Source: Microlunatus phosphovorus NM-1 (GTDB lineage Bacteria; Actinomycetota; Actinomycetes; Propionibacteriales; Propionibacteriaceae). From it: 64,000 nt of DNA. The notes beneath the pieces are model-generated. The model had not been told where the DNA came from. It made no database searches and saw only the letters and a program-made list of their open reading frames with translations. The position numbers were made by a program, and so were the translations under genes. The DNA lies in assembly GCF_000270245.1 (NCBI RefSeq), contig NC_015635.1:3410001-3474000 (forward strand), read 5' to 3'. Of the stretch, positions 37,168 through 45,042 are shown in pieces. Positions within the stretch are counted from its first letter, which is position 1. Each line of letters begins with the position of its first letter.

Positions 37168-38141
37168 CGAGAGGTCCCCTGCGTGGCCGGCTCGCGGTCG
37201 AGCAGCGCAGCCGTACGCTCGGCGACCCGGTCCGCAGAGAGACCGTGCTTCTCCAGCAGGAACTCGTTGCTGGCCGATTCGCCCCAGACATCGTCGAGGC
37301 CGAATCGGACCACCCGGGCGCCGGCACCGGCACCGGCACTTGCCAGCGTCTCGGCGACCAGGCCGCCGAGGCCACCTGCGACGGTGTGCTCCTCGACCGT
37401 GACCACCAGCGGCGTACCGCCGACGGCAGCAACCAGTCCCTCGGCGTCGAATGGCTTCAGTGAGGGTGCGTGGATCACGGTCGCGGCGATGCCGGACTCG
37501 GCCAACTGGTTCGCCGCCTCGACGACCCGGGCGGTCTGGCCGCCGGTGGACACGAAGACCACCGCGGGATCCGGACCACCATCGTTGACCACCTGGATAG
37601 CGCCCGGGACGAAGACATAGTCCGCACCGAACAGATCGGGCACCGCGTCGCGTACCAGCCGGAAGTAGACCGGGCCGTCGAAGGCCTGCGCCCAATCCAT
37701 CATCGACCGCAGCTCGGCCTCGTCCGCCGGGGCAAGCACCGTCATGTCGGGCATGGCCCGCATGATCGCGAGATCCTGGACATCGAGGTGGGTCTTGCCC
37801 ACGGCGCCGATCAGCAGTCCGGAATAGGAGCCCACGATCTTGACGTTGGCGTGGCTCTGCGCCACCAGCATCCGGATCGGGTCGAGCGCGCGGTGGGTGA
37901 AGAACACCGTGAACGACGACGTCCAGGGCACGAAACCGGTCGCTGCCAGCCCAGCCGCGGCGCCGACCAGGTTCTGCTCCGCGATGCCCATCTGGAAGAA
38001 CCGATCCGGGTGCGCCTTGGCGAATTTGTCGGCCTTCGTCGAGTTGCCGAGGTCGCCGTCCAGCACGACCGTCCGCGGATCGGCATCGCCGAGCTCGACC
38101 AGCTTGGTGCCCCAGACGTCTCTCATCGCCGTGCCGCTCAT
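37164..38141 (-). CDS. Transketolase, C-terminal subunit
   Basis: The 325-residue protein corresponds to the pyrimidine-binding and C-terminal domains of split transketolases. It has VVLDGDLGNSTKADKFAKAH, then the TPP-activating Glu region FFQMGIAEQNLVGAAAGLA, VGKTHLDVQDLAIMRAMP, VYFRLVRDAVP, and a C-terminal domain with VEEHTVAGGLG. It forms the active enzyme with the N-terminal subunit encoded just upstream, whose stop overlaps this ATG (ATGA). Split transketolases are frequent in catabolic gene clusters. A ketol donor such as hydroxypyruvate or a ketose phosphate is expected. Confidence 0.93.
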
Positions 38142-39088
38142 GCCTGCGCTCCGTTCCCTGAATTCACCGAGGTCACCGCGTACGAATCCAGCAGCTCGAT
38201 CTCCTCCGGCTCCAGCTCCTGACGCGCCCGCTCGAAGTCCTCGGCGGACGGCACGATGCTGTGCCAGGTGTGTACGCCCTCGGCGAGCGAGAGCCCCTTG
38301 CCCTTCACGGTGTGCGCCAGCAGCACGGTCGGGCGGCCGGCAGGATCGCCGGAGCGGGCGAGCGCGAACGCGGCGGCGATCTGGTCGTAGTCGTGACCGT
38401 CGATCTCGATGACCCGCCAGCCGAACGCCTGGAAGACTGCGGACAGGTCCACGCCGTACCACGGATCGCGGCGATCTCCGCGGTCGGTGAGCGTCGTCTC
38501 CGCTGTGGAGGGCAGTCCGAACTGCTGCAGCCCGTTGCGGTCGACGATCGCCGTCAGATTGGCGAGCTTGTAGCGGGCTGCCGCCTGCACAGCCTCCCAG
38601 ACCATGCCCTCCTGGATCTCACCGTCGCCCATCAGCACGAAGGTGTGGCTGTCGCGACCGGCCAGCCGAGCACCCAGCGCCATGCCGACACCGAGGCTGA
38701 GGCCCTGACCGAGCGACCCGGTTGAGGCATCGAGGCCGGGCAGCCGGGTGACGTCCGGGTGACCCTGCAGTCGGGAATCGCCCTTGTCGAAGGTCGCCAA
38801 CTCCTCGATGGGCAGGAAGCCACGCAGGGCCAGCACCGCGTACAGCCCGATCGCCGCGTGGCCCTTGGAGAGCACGAACCAGTCCCGATCGACCCAGTCC
38901 GGTTCCTCGACCCGGATCCGCAGCTCCCGGAAGTACAGACTCACCAAGATGTCCATCATCGACAGCGGTCCGCCGATATGACCCGCCTTGTTGGTCGTCA
39001 CGGTCTTGACGACCTCCCAGCGGGCTCGCCTGGCCAGACCTGGCAGGTCACGGACTTCCACGCCCGCGGGATCGCTCACTGTGGTCAC
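38138..39088 (-). CDS. Transketolase, N-terminal (TPP-binding) subunit
   Basis: The product of about 316 residues carries the TPP-binding half: GHIGGPLSMMDILVSLYFRE, SKGHAAIGLYAVLALRGF, STGSLGQGLSLGVGMALG and the metal/TPP motif GDGEIQEGMVWEAVQAAARY, then DRNGLQQFG and HTVKGKG. GTG 39088 is preferred because GAGGAA lies six bases upstream; the in-frame GTG at 39100 has a ribosome site too close. It is the first gene of the minus-strand operon tktN-tktC-tartrate dehydrogenase-(aldehyde dehydrogenase remnant). The upstream region is A/T-rich. Confidence 0.93.
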   Translation of the reverse strand: MTTVSDPAGVEVRDLPGLARRARWEVVKTVTTNKAGHIGGPLSMMDILVSLYFRELRIRVEEPDWVDRDWFVLSKGHAAIGLYAVLALRGFLPIEELATFDKGDSRLQGHPDVTRLPGLDASTGSLGQGLSLGVGMALGARLAGRDSHTFVLMGDGEIQEGMVWEAVQAAARYKLANLTAIVDRNGLQQFGLPSTAETTLTDRGDRRDPWYGVDLSAVFQAFGWRVIEIDGHDYDQIAAAFALARSGDPAGRPTVLLAHTVKGKGLSLAEGVHTWHSIVPSAEDFERARQELEPEEIELLDSYAVTSVNSGNGAQA

Positions 39089-39100
39089 GAGTTTCCTCAC

Positions 39101-39373
39101 CTACTCCATACAGCTACGCCATTTATGTCCTTATGTTATATCAAATTCCGTACCGGAGCTAGACCCGCTGACGGGCGTCCTTGCTCACTCCCGGCTTGTC
39201 CCGAAAGGGGATCGACACGAGTGCGCGAGAGACCCCCGCGTGGGCGGCAGCGTCCTCCATCGTGGGCCGCCGTGCCGTACGCGGGGACTCTTGCGCAGGT
39301 CCAGACATATATGCATACTCGGCCCGAAGTGGAGGCTGGCGCGCGCTAGTTTCGGGGTCGAGAAGGGACCTGA
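39101..39373. promoter_or_regulatory. Divergent control region of the transketolase and isomerase units
   Basis: These 273 bases lie between minus-strand tktN and the plus-strand dehydrogenase remnant/Hyi pair. Bases 39119-39150 are strikingly A/T-rich (ATTTATGTCCTTATGTTATA), with a direct repeat of TTATGT eight bases apart; on the minus strand TATAAC is a -10 candidate. For the plus strand, TTGCGC (39291-39296), 17 bases, then CATACT (39314-39319) is a good promoter candidate. A 22-bp stretch at 39307-39319 around ATATATGCATA contains the palindrome TATGCATA. A shared regulator of both units is likely but not encoded nearby. Confidence 0.5.
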
Positions 39374-39712
39374 ATGGGCATCGAGATCACCAAGCCGCTC
39401 GGATCGGACGTGGTTCGGGTGGGCTTGATCGGAGCTGGCCGGATCGGCAGCTCCCACGCGCAGCTGAATGCCGAGCGAGCGCCAGGCGCCCAGCTGGTCG
39501 CTGTGGCCGACCCGCGTCCGGCTGCGGCTGCCGAACTGGCGGCACCGTTCGGAGCCCGCCCGTTCGCTGATCCGGCCGAGCTGATCGCGATCGCCGCCGC
39601 GGACGAGGCGCGAGTGGCCCTGCAGATCGCGCTGGCCTGCATCGAGTCTGTCCAGCAGCATGCCGCAGTCGCCCTTGACCCGGTGGGCGGAGTGCAGGAG
39701 GTGGCGCGCTGA
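39374..39712 (+). pseudogene. Internally deleted Gfo/Idh/MocA dehydrogenase (inositol 2-dehydrogenase type)
   Basis: The 112-codon frame begins with an intact Rossmann start (VRVGLIGAGRIGSSHAQLNA, then VAVADPRPAAAAELA) and then jumps, near ADPAELIAIAAADEA, to what looks like the extreme C-terminus of the same family (DEARVALQIALACIESVQQH). About 220 middle residues, including the catalytic EKP and DAGxDxxxH regions, are missing. The deletion kept the frame, so a short protein could be made, but it cannot be an active dehydrogenase. Its stop overlaps the next ATG (TGATG), so it may still serve to couple translation of the Hyi gene. Confidence 0.82.
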
Positions 39713-40494
39713 TGACCACTCCGTTCACTCTCGCGGTCTGCTCCGAGATGGTGTTCACCGATCGGCCGCTGATCGAGCGGGTCCGGCGCATCGACGATCT
39801 CGGCTTCGCCGCTGAGATCTGGGACTGGACCACCAAGGACCTGACGGCACTGGCCGCGACCGGGGCCATGTTCACCTCGATGACCGGCTACATCCGTGGT
39901 GACCTGATCACTCCCGACGGCACTGACGAGCTGCTGCGCACCGCCGAGGAGTCGATCAAGGCGGCCGCGACGTTGGGCGCACCGCGGCTGAACCTGCACG
40001 GCACAGGACTCGACGGACGCGGACTTCCGGTGCTGCCGGCCGAGGTGGTGACGCCGCCGATGTGGTTTGCGGCCGAGGCCACACTGAGCCGCATCGCCGC
40101 CCTCGGAGAGCGCGAGGGAATCGTGTTCTGCTTGGAGAATCTCAACACCGCCGTCGACCATCCCGGTACGCCGTTCGCCAAGGCGGCCGACACGTTGGCC
40201 TTGGTCGAGGCCGTCGACAGCCCGCATCTGCGGCTGATGCTGGACCTTTATCACGCCCAGATCGGCGAGGGGAACCTGATCGAGCTGATCCGTCGCTGTG
40301 GCGACGCGATCGGGGAGATCCAGGTCGCCGATGTGCCCGGTCGCTGTGAGCCCGGCACCGGTGAGATCAACTATCCGGCGATCGCCCGCGCGCTGGCGGA
40401 TCTGGGCTACACCGGCACCGTCGGGTTGGAGGCGTTCGCATCGGCTGACTCCGAGCTGGCCTTGGAGCGCTTCCGTACCGCCTTCACCCTCTGA
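39712..40494 (+). CDS. hyi: Hydroxypyruvate isomerase family protein
   Basis: The 260-residue TIM-barrel protein matches the Hyi/YgbM-type group. It starts FTLAVCSEMVFTDRPL, with FAAEIWDW near residue 34, catalytic Glu in FCLENLNTAVDHPGTPF near residue 141, a metal-ligand Asp-His in LMLDLYHAQIGEGNLIELI, IQVADVPGRCEPGTGEINYP, and a second Glu in GLEAFAS. Hyi converts hydroxypyruvate to tartronate semialdehyde; some relatives act on sugar acids or oxo-tetronates. It is coupled to the preceding truncated dehydrogenase. It fits the neighbouring tartrate-dehydrogenase-like and transketolase enzymes, both able to meet at hydroxypyruvate. Confidence 0.88.
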   Translation: MTTPFTLAVCSEMVFTDRPLIERVRRIDDLGFAAEIWDWTTKDLTALAATGAMFTSMTGYIRGDLITPDGTDELLRTAEESIKAAATLGAPRLNLHGTGLDGRGLPVLPAEVVTPPMWFAAEATLSRIAALGEREGIVFCLENLNTAVDHPGTPFAKAADTLALVEAVDSPHLRLMLDLYHAQIGEGNLIELIRRCGDAIGEIQVADVPGRCEPGTGEINYPAIARALADLGYTGTVGLEAFASADSELALERFRTAFTL

Positions 40495-40505
40495 CTTCCC
40501 GCGCG

Positions 40506-40976
40506 TCAGCTCGCCAGGTGAGCGGTCGGCTCCGTCCGGACCGGGAAGTTCACCGAACTGGCGATGAAGCAGTTCTCGTGTGCCTCGTGGTGCAACGAGT
40601 TCGCCGCTGCGATCATCGATTCCTCGGCGACAGCCACCGTCGGGCGGAGAACGACCTCGGTGAACCGGCCGCCGTCACCGATCTGCTCCATCACGCCCAC
40701 GGCCTCGTCACGATAGGCGGTCACCACAACGCCGTGGATCGCGCACAGATGCAGATAGCTCAGCAGGTGGCAGTCCGAAAGCGCCGCGACCAGCAGCAGT
40801 TCCGGGTTCCAGCGTGTCGGATCACCTCGGAACACCGGATCAGCCGACGCCGGCAGCATCGGCCGGCCCTCGGCCGCCAAGTCGTGATCGCGACCGTACG
40901 CCCGGTAGTGAGACGTGCCCTCACCGCGGTTGCCGGTCCAGGTCGTGGTGATCGCGTACGTGTGGCTCGGCGCCAT
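40506..40976 (-). CDS. OsmC/Ohr family peroxiredoxin-like protein
   Basis: The 156-residue protein has the two catalytic cysteines of the OsmC family in their usual setting: LLLVAALSDCHLLSYLHLC near residue 68 and HENCFIASSVNFPV near residue 136, spaced as in OsmC. Such proteins reduce organic hydroperoxides using thiols. N-terminal HTYAITTTWTGNRGEGT is also typical of the family. Convergent with the Hyi gene (11-base gap), and followed in reverse by a small membrane protein gene 3 bases upstream of its ATG. Confidence 0.9.
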   Translation of the reverse strand: MAPSHTYAITTTWTGNRGEGTSHYRAYGRDHDLAAEGRPMLPASADPVFRGDPTRWNPELLLVAALSDCHLLSYLHLCAIHGVVVTAYRDEAVGVMEQIGDGGRFTEVVLRPTVAVAEESMIAAANSLHHEAHENCFIASSVNFPVRTEPTAHLAS

Positions 40977-40979
40977 CCG

Positions 40980-41513
40980 TCACCAACCGACGACGTCGAG
41001 CACCTCGACCGACGTCCGACGATCGGACAGGTTCGTCGGAGCAGCCAGGCTCGTCGGAGCAGCCAGAGCCGTTGGCACAGTCAGCGGAGCAGGGGCCGCG
41101 ACGTCATAGGCCACCGGCGTCGGCGCGTCATAGCCGAACCAGCGATCGCGAGCAGGCAGCAGTTCCGGGATCCGCGCCAGCGAGACGATCAGCTGATCCC
41201 GGGCCAGCCGGTTGCCCAGCTGCCGGGTTGCCGACATCCAATCATCGTGCAACATCAGCGATTCGATCCGGCGCAGGTCCACCATCAGCTGCCGGCGGCG
41301 GGCCATCAGCCACAGCTCGGCGTGCGCCCGCTCCCATTCGGGTGTGTGCTCCGGCCGGCCGAATCGGATCGACAATCCGCGACCCAGCCGGATCAGCCAG
41401 GCCCGGCTGCGCGCGAACCGGAGCAGGAGCGCCAGCGTGAGCAGTGTCCCGAGCACGACCGCCTCACCGATCATCTCCATCCGACTCACCGCCTCCTTGC
41501 GTACCCGAGCCAC
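40980..41513 (-). CDS. Small membrane protein, unknown
   Basis: The 177-residue product has one N-terminal membrane helix (about residues 15-33, GEAVVLGTLLTLALLLRFA), a basic helical middle (ARRRQLMVDLRRIESLML) and an Ala/Pro/Thr-rich C-terminal part. That part is encoded by three 18-bp imperfect repeats at 41030-41083 (APTSLAAPTNL). An internal ATG 11 codons in is an equally good start. No known domain. Its stop is 3 bases before the osmC ATG, so the two may share a transcript. Confidence 0.65.
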   Translation of the reverse strand: MARVRKEAVSRMEMIGEAVVLGTLLTLALLLRFARSRAWLIRLGRGLSIRFGRPEHTPEWERAHAELWLMARRRQLMVDLRRIESLMLHDDWMSATRQLGNRLARDQLIVSLARIPELLPARDRWFGYDAPTPVAYDVAAPAPLTVPTALAAPTSLAAPTNLSDRRTSVEVLDVVGW

Positions 41514-41598
41514 CCACTACAACCACTGTCGCCCCGCGGTCGCCAGCACGCAAGAGCCGTGGGCCACCAACCGCAGGGCGAGGTGACATCATCGGTGG

Positions 41599-42015
41599 GT
41601 GGCGAACCGTATTCGGCTTGGCGTGATCCTGCTGCTCCTCCTCGGAGTGACCGCGGCCTGTGGAGCTCCCGCCAAGCAGCCTGCCCTGGACGGCACCAAT
41701 TGGAACCTGACCGCCTGGGCCGAGCCGGAGCCGATCCCTGCCGGCGTGGCCATCACTGCAGAGTTCGCCGACGGACGGGTCGCGGGCACCTCGGGTGTCA
41801 ACCGCTACAACGGCGCTGTCGAGTCCAGCGCGGACGGCTCGTTCGCCATCGACCGGCCGGTCTCGACCATGATGGCCGGTCCCGAGGACGCGATGAAGGC
41901 CGAGGCCAGCTATCTGCGCCGGCTCGAGGAAGCGACCTCGTACGCCATCGACGGCGACACCCTGGTGCTCACCGACGCCGACGGCCAGCCCTCGTTGACC
42001 TTCACCCGCGCCTGA
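41599..42015 (+). CDS. META/HslJ-domain lipoprotein
   Basis: The 138-residue protein starts at GTG 41599, with a lipoprotein signal ending in LGVTAAC (Cys about residue 21), followed by a META domain: LDGTNWNLTAW, VAITAEFADGRVAGTSGVNRYNG and C-terminal LVLTDADGQPSLTFTR. META domains occur in HslJ (linked to novobiocin resistance and heat shock) and many secreted proteins of unknown function. It should sit on the outer face of the cytoplasmic membrane. Convergent with the YhgE-type gene (18-base gap), which leaves little room for a terminator. Confidence 0.88.
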   Translation: MANRIRLGVILLLLLGVTAACGAPAKQPALDGTNWNLTAWAEPEPIPAGVAITAEFADGRVAGTSGVNRYNGAVESSADGSFAIDRPVSTMMAGPEDAMKAEASYLRRLEEATSYAIDGDTLVLTDADGQPSLTFTRA

Positions 42016-42033
42016 TCCCTCCGTTCCCAGAGA

Positions 42034-44184
42034 TCACGCGGCCGCCAACGGCGGATGCAGATCCTTGACGGTGAATCCCTGCCGGCGCCGGACCACCAGC
42101 ACCGACAACGCGTGTGTGACGACGACGATCGCCAGCAAGACGGCGGCATCTCGGGCTAGGTGCGTCAGCTCGCCGCCGGAGATCACCACCCGGAATCCGT
42201 CGATCAGGTAGGTCATCGGCATGAACGGCGACAGCGCCGCGAAGAAGCCCGGCAACAGCGGTGTCGGATAGGTGCCGCCGGTGGAGGCAAGCTGGAGAAT
42301 CAGCAGCACCAGCAGCAGCGGTGAACCGGCCTCGCCCAGCGCGGTTCGCAGCAGGTGCGCGATCGCGGAGAAACAGCAGGCTGCCAGCACCAACAATGCC
42401 AGGAACAAGAATGGATGGACCGGGTTCAAGCCGAGCAGCACCCAGACGACACCAGCCATCAGCAGACCACCGACAACCGCGATCCCGCCGACCGGCAACC
42501 AGCCGGTCAGCGCCAGCCGGACCGGAGAAGCCCGCCCGGCGAGCGCCCGGCCGGTGATCGGTCGGACCACCAGGAAGACCGAGATACCGAAGACCCACAG
42601 TGCAATGGCAAAGAACATCGGGGCAAGGCCTCGCCCGTAGTAGATGGCCGGGTTGAGCACCTGCATGCTCACGTCTGCCGGTGCGGCCAGCACCTGAACC
42701 GCGTCCCGCTGCTGGTCTCCGCTCAGTGCCGGAAGTCGTTTGACCCCCGCTGCCAGCCCGGTCTCCAGCTTGGTGGCGCCGTCCTGGAGCTTGGTCAGTC
42801 CGGTGTCCAGCTGCGCAGCTCCGCGGTCGAGATCCTTGGCCCCATCGGCCAGGCTGGACGCGCCCGCGCTGAGTTTCGTGGCCCCGTCGCTCGCAGACTC
42901 GATGCCTTGCGCCAGCGAGTTCGCGCCGGTGGACGCCTTCGCCACCCCCGCCGCGACACTGGCCGCTCCGGTCGCGACCTCGTGCGCCCCGGTGTTGAGC
43001 TTGACCACGTTGTCCCGGGCGCCCTTCACCTTGTCGGTCAACGCATTGCTCTGCAGCCTGTCATTGATGGCGTTGGCCCGGTCCACCGCCGTGTCGACGT
43101 GTGAGGCCACCGAGTCGGCTCTCTTCTCGGCCGTCGCCAGGGCCGACTTCGCCCGTTTGACGGCCGGGTCGTCCGCCAGGTCCGGATTCGCCCTGACCGC
43201 GTCATCCAGTGCCTTCGATACCGTGGCCAGATCACTGCTGATGGTCTGGTTGCCTGATCCGACCGCATCACCGATCGAGTTCAGGGTCTTGTTCAGCTCG
43301 GCCGCATCGCTCTTCACCTTCGGCAACACATCGAGGACGTCATCGAGCACCGGGGTGACTCGATCGTTCAGCTGCTGGGTGCCGTCGGCGACCTGGTCGG
43401 CACCGGAGCGCAGCTTCTTCGTACCGGTCTTCAGCTCGCTCAGGCCGGACGAGAGCGAAGAGGCGCCGGTCTCGGCGTTCTCCAGCCCGGTGGCCAGTGT
43501 GGATGCGCCCGTCGCCAACTGCCGGGCACCGGCGGCAGCCTTGGTTGTCCCGGCATGCAGCGCGCTGGCACCCTGCTGAGCGCTGGTCAGGCCCTTGGCC
43601 AGCTCGGCAGCCCCGCGCTGGGCGTCGACCATACCGTCGCGGATCTTGGTCAGGTTGGCGAAGACCGCGTTGAAGTAGGCCACCTCGGCGGCCTCGTTGA
43701 CGGCTCGGGCGATCGAGTTCTGCGCGCTGCCGGTGATGCTGCCGACCACGAAACCGTTCGCGTCGTTGCGGTAGAGCATCACCTTGGCGCGCTGCGGGTC
43801 GTCACCGGCGCCGCTGACCAGGCTGGTCGAGAAGTCCGCCGGGACGCTGATCACCAGGTAGTAGTCGCCGTCACGCAGCCCCTGCTGGGCGGTTGGCTCG
43901 TCCACGTCGTGATACTGGAACGCAGCACCCTTCTTGAGCTCGGAGACGAAGTCCGCACCAGCCGCAATGGTCTCGTTCTGGAAAGTGGTCGGTACGTCGG
44001 CATTGACGACCGCGACGGGCAGCTGGGACAGCCGACCGTACGGATCCCAGTTGGCACTCAGATAGATGGCGCCGTAGAGCGTCGGCACCAGCATCACGAA
44101 GATCAACGCGGCCCGTGGCAACGGGCCGCGGAAGCGACGCAGTTCGAATCGGGCCAGACGCGAGGCGGGCACCGGCAGCGGCAT
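42034..44184 (-). CDS. YhgE/Pip-family membrane protein
   Basis: The 716-residue protein has one N-terminal membrane helix (ALIFVMLVPTLYGAIYLS), a large extracytoplasmic region, and five to six C-terminal helices from about residue 515 on. The outer region contains an alanine/glycine-rich repeat array (SAGASSLADGAKDL and DTGLTKLQDGATKLETG types, heptad-like) as in YhgE and the phage-infection protein Pip. The C-terminal part resembles ABC-2-type permeases. Family members are linked to phage adsorption and to effector export in Gram-positives. The partner ATPase-like gene lies 10 bases upstream on the same strand, but its ATPase motifs are altered. Confidence 0.9.
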   Translation of the reverse strand: MPLPVPASRLARFELRRFRGPLPRAALIFVMLVPTLYGAIYLSANWDPYGRLSQLPVAVVNADVPTTFQNETIAAGADFVSELKKGAAFQYHDVDEPTAQQGLRDGDYYLVISVPADFSTSLVSGAGDDPQRAKVMLYRNDANGFVVGSITGSAQNSIARAVNEAAEVAYFNAVFANLTKIRDGMVDAQRGAAELAKGLTSAQQGASALHAGTTKAAAGARQLATGASTLATGLENAETGASSLSSGLSELKTGTKKLRSGADQVADGTQQLNDRVTPVLDDVLDVLPKVKSDAAELNKTLNSIGDAVGSGNQTISSDLATVSKALDDAVRANPDLADDPAVKRAKSALATAEKRADSVASHVDTAVDRANAINDRLQSNALTDKVKGARDNVVKLNTGAHEVATGAASVAAGVAKASTGANSLAQGIESASDGATKLSAGASSLADGAKDLDRGAAQLDTGLTKLQDGATKLETGLAAGVKRLPALSGDQQRDAVQVLAAPADVSMQVLNPAIYYGRGLAPMFFAIALWVFGISVFLVVRPITGRALAGRASPVRLALTGWLPVGGIAVVGGLLMAGVVWVLLGLNPVHPFLFLALLVLAACCFSAIAHLLRTALGEAGSPLLLVLLILQLASTGGTYPTPLLPGFFAALSPFMPMTYLIDGFRVVISGGELTHLARDAAVLLAIVVVTHALSVLVVRRRQGFTVKDLHPPLAAA

Positions 44185-44194
44185 GGTTTGCTCC

Positions 44195-44890
44195 TCAGTT
44201 CGCCACGGCGGTGGCCGCTGCGGCAGAAGGCTCGGGCTTCGGTAGCCGGTGGATGGAGGTTCCGGACGGCAGCTTGCTCGACTCGAGGACAGTGACGACG
44301 ACGAAGGTGCCGGCTGCGACGAGCGCCTCCAGGCCGGCCATCAACACAGCGCATTCCTCCTCGTCCAGCCCTCGATGGGCACTGTCCAAGAAGACGACTT
44401 CGGCGGGACGCATAGTGGCCAGCGCCACCGCCAGCCTGGTGTAGTCGAGAGCGGTGAGCTGACGTACCTCGGCCGAACGGGGGAACTCGACCTGCAACGC
44501 CGCACAGGCCGCCTCGAACCGAGTGCCAGCCTTGGCCAGGGGCACCGCATCGATCAGCGACCGCTCGGTGATCGATTCCGCGACGGTGAGTCGGGGTTCC
44601 AGCGTGACCAGGTCGTCGACCAGGGCCAGCGAGGTACGGTCGCGCAACAGCCGATTCTGGGTCACGGGATCGTAGCCCGCCACGCGCACCCATCCGGACC
44701 AGCCGCGCATTCGGCCGGCAAGAGTGAGCAGGAGTGCCGACCGACCCGAGCCCGAGCGACCGACGATCGCCGCCAGTCGCCCCCGAGGAAAAGCAAGGTC
44801 CACGTGCTGATAGACCGGCCCTTCGTGCGTCGCCAGCGACAGGTCGCGGGTTTCGATATAGGTAGTGTCATCGTACGAAGCTCTCGCCAT
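44195..44890 (-). CDS. Degenerate ABC-type ATPase-like protein
   Basis: From ATG 44890 the product is 231 residues; an upstream in-frame ATG at 44971 would add 27 residues but lies in tandem repeats. The fold of an ABC ATPase is recognisable: AIVGRSGSGRSALLLTLAGR (Walker A), a signature-like LTALDYTRLAVALATM, Walker B EVVFLDSAHRGLDEEE. However, the Walker A lysine is Arg, the signature LSGGQ is absent, and the catalytic Glu after Walker B is Ser. ATP hydrolysis is therefore doubtful. It is encoded directly upstream of the YhgE-type membrane protein, so it may act as a regulatory or structural subunit of that complex. Confidence 0.78.
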   Translation of the reverse strand: MARASYDDTTYIETRDLSLATHEGPVYQHVDLAFPRGRLAAIVGRSGSGRSALLLTLAGRMRGWSGWVRVAGYDPVTQNRLLRDRTSLALVDDLVTLEPRLTVAESITERSLIDAVPLAKAGTRFEAACAALQVEFPRSAEVRQLTALDYTRLAVALATMRPAEVVFLDSAHRGLDEEECAVLMAGLEALVAAGTFVVVTVLESSKLPSGTSIHRLPKPEPSAAAATAVAN

Positions 44891-44955
44891 TCGCGCAGCG
44901 TACGCATCCTCGTCCGGCTGTCGCGATCCCGTGATCAAGATACTGTGGCATTTCG

Positions 44956-45015
44956 TCGCTAGCAGTGACACAGCGTCGCTATCAGTGACACAGCATCGTC
45001 GTCAGCGAGGCAGTA
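44956..45015. repeat. 20-bp tandem repeat upstream of the vWA gene
   Basis: Units 44956-44975 and 44976-44995 match at 18 of 20 positions around CAGTGACACAGC; a degenerate third unit follows to 45015. Period 20 is close to two helical turns. The repeats lie in the divergent region between the ABC-like gene and the vWA gene, about 30 bases before the vWA ribosome site (GAGGAGGAG). A repeated operator is possible. Confidence 0.8.
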
Positions 45016-45042
45016 GATGCCTGAGCGAGGAGGAGATCGGAC

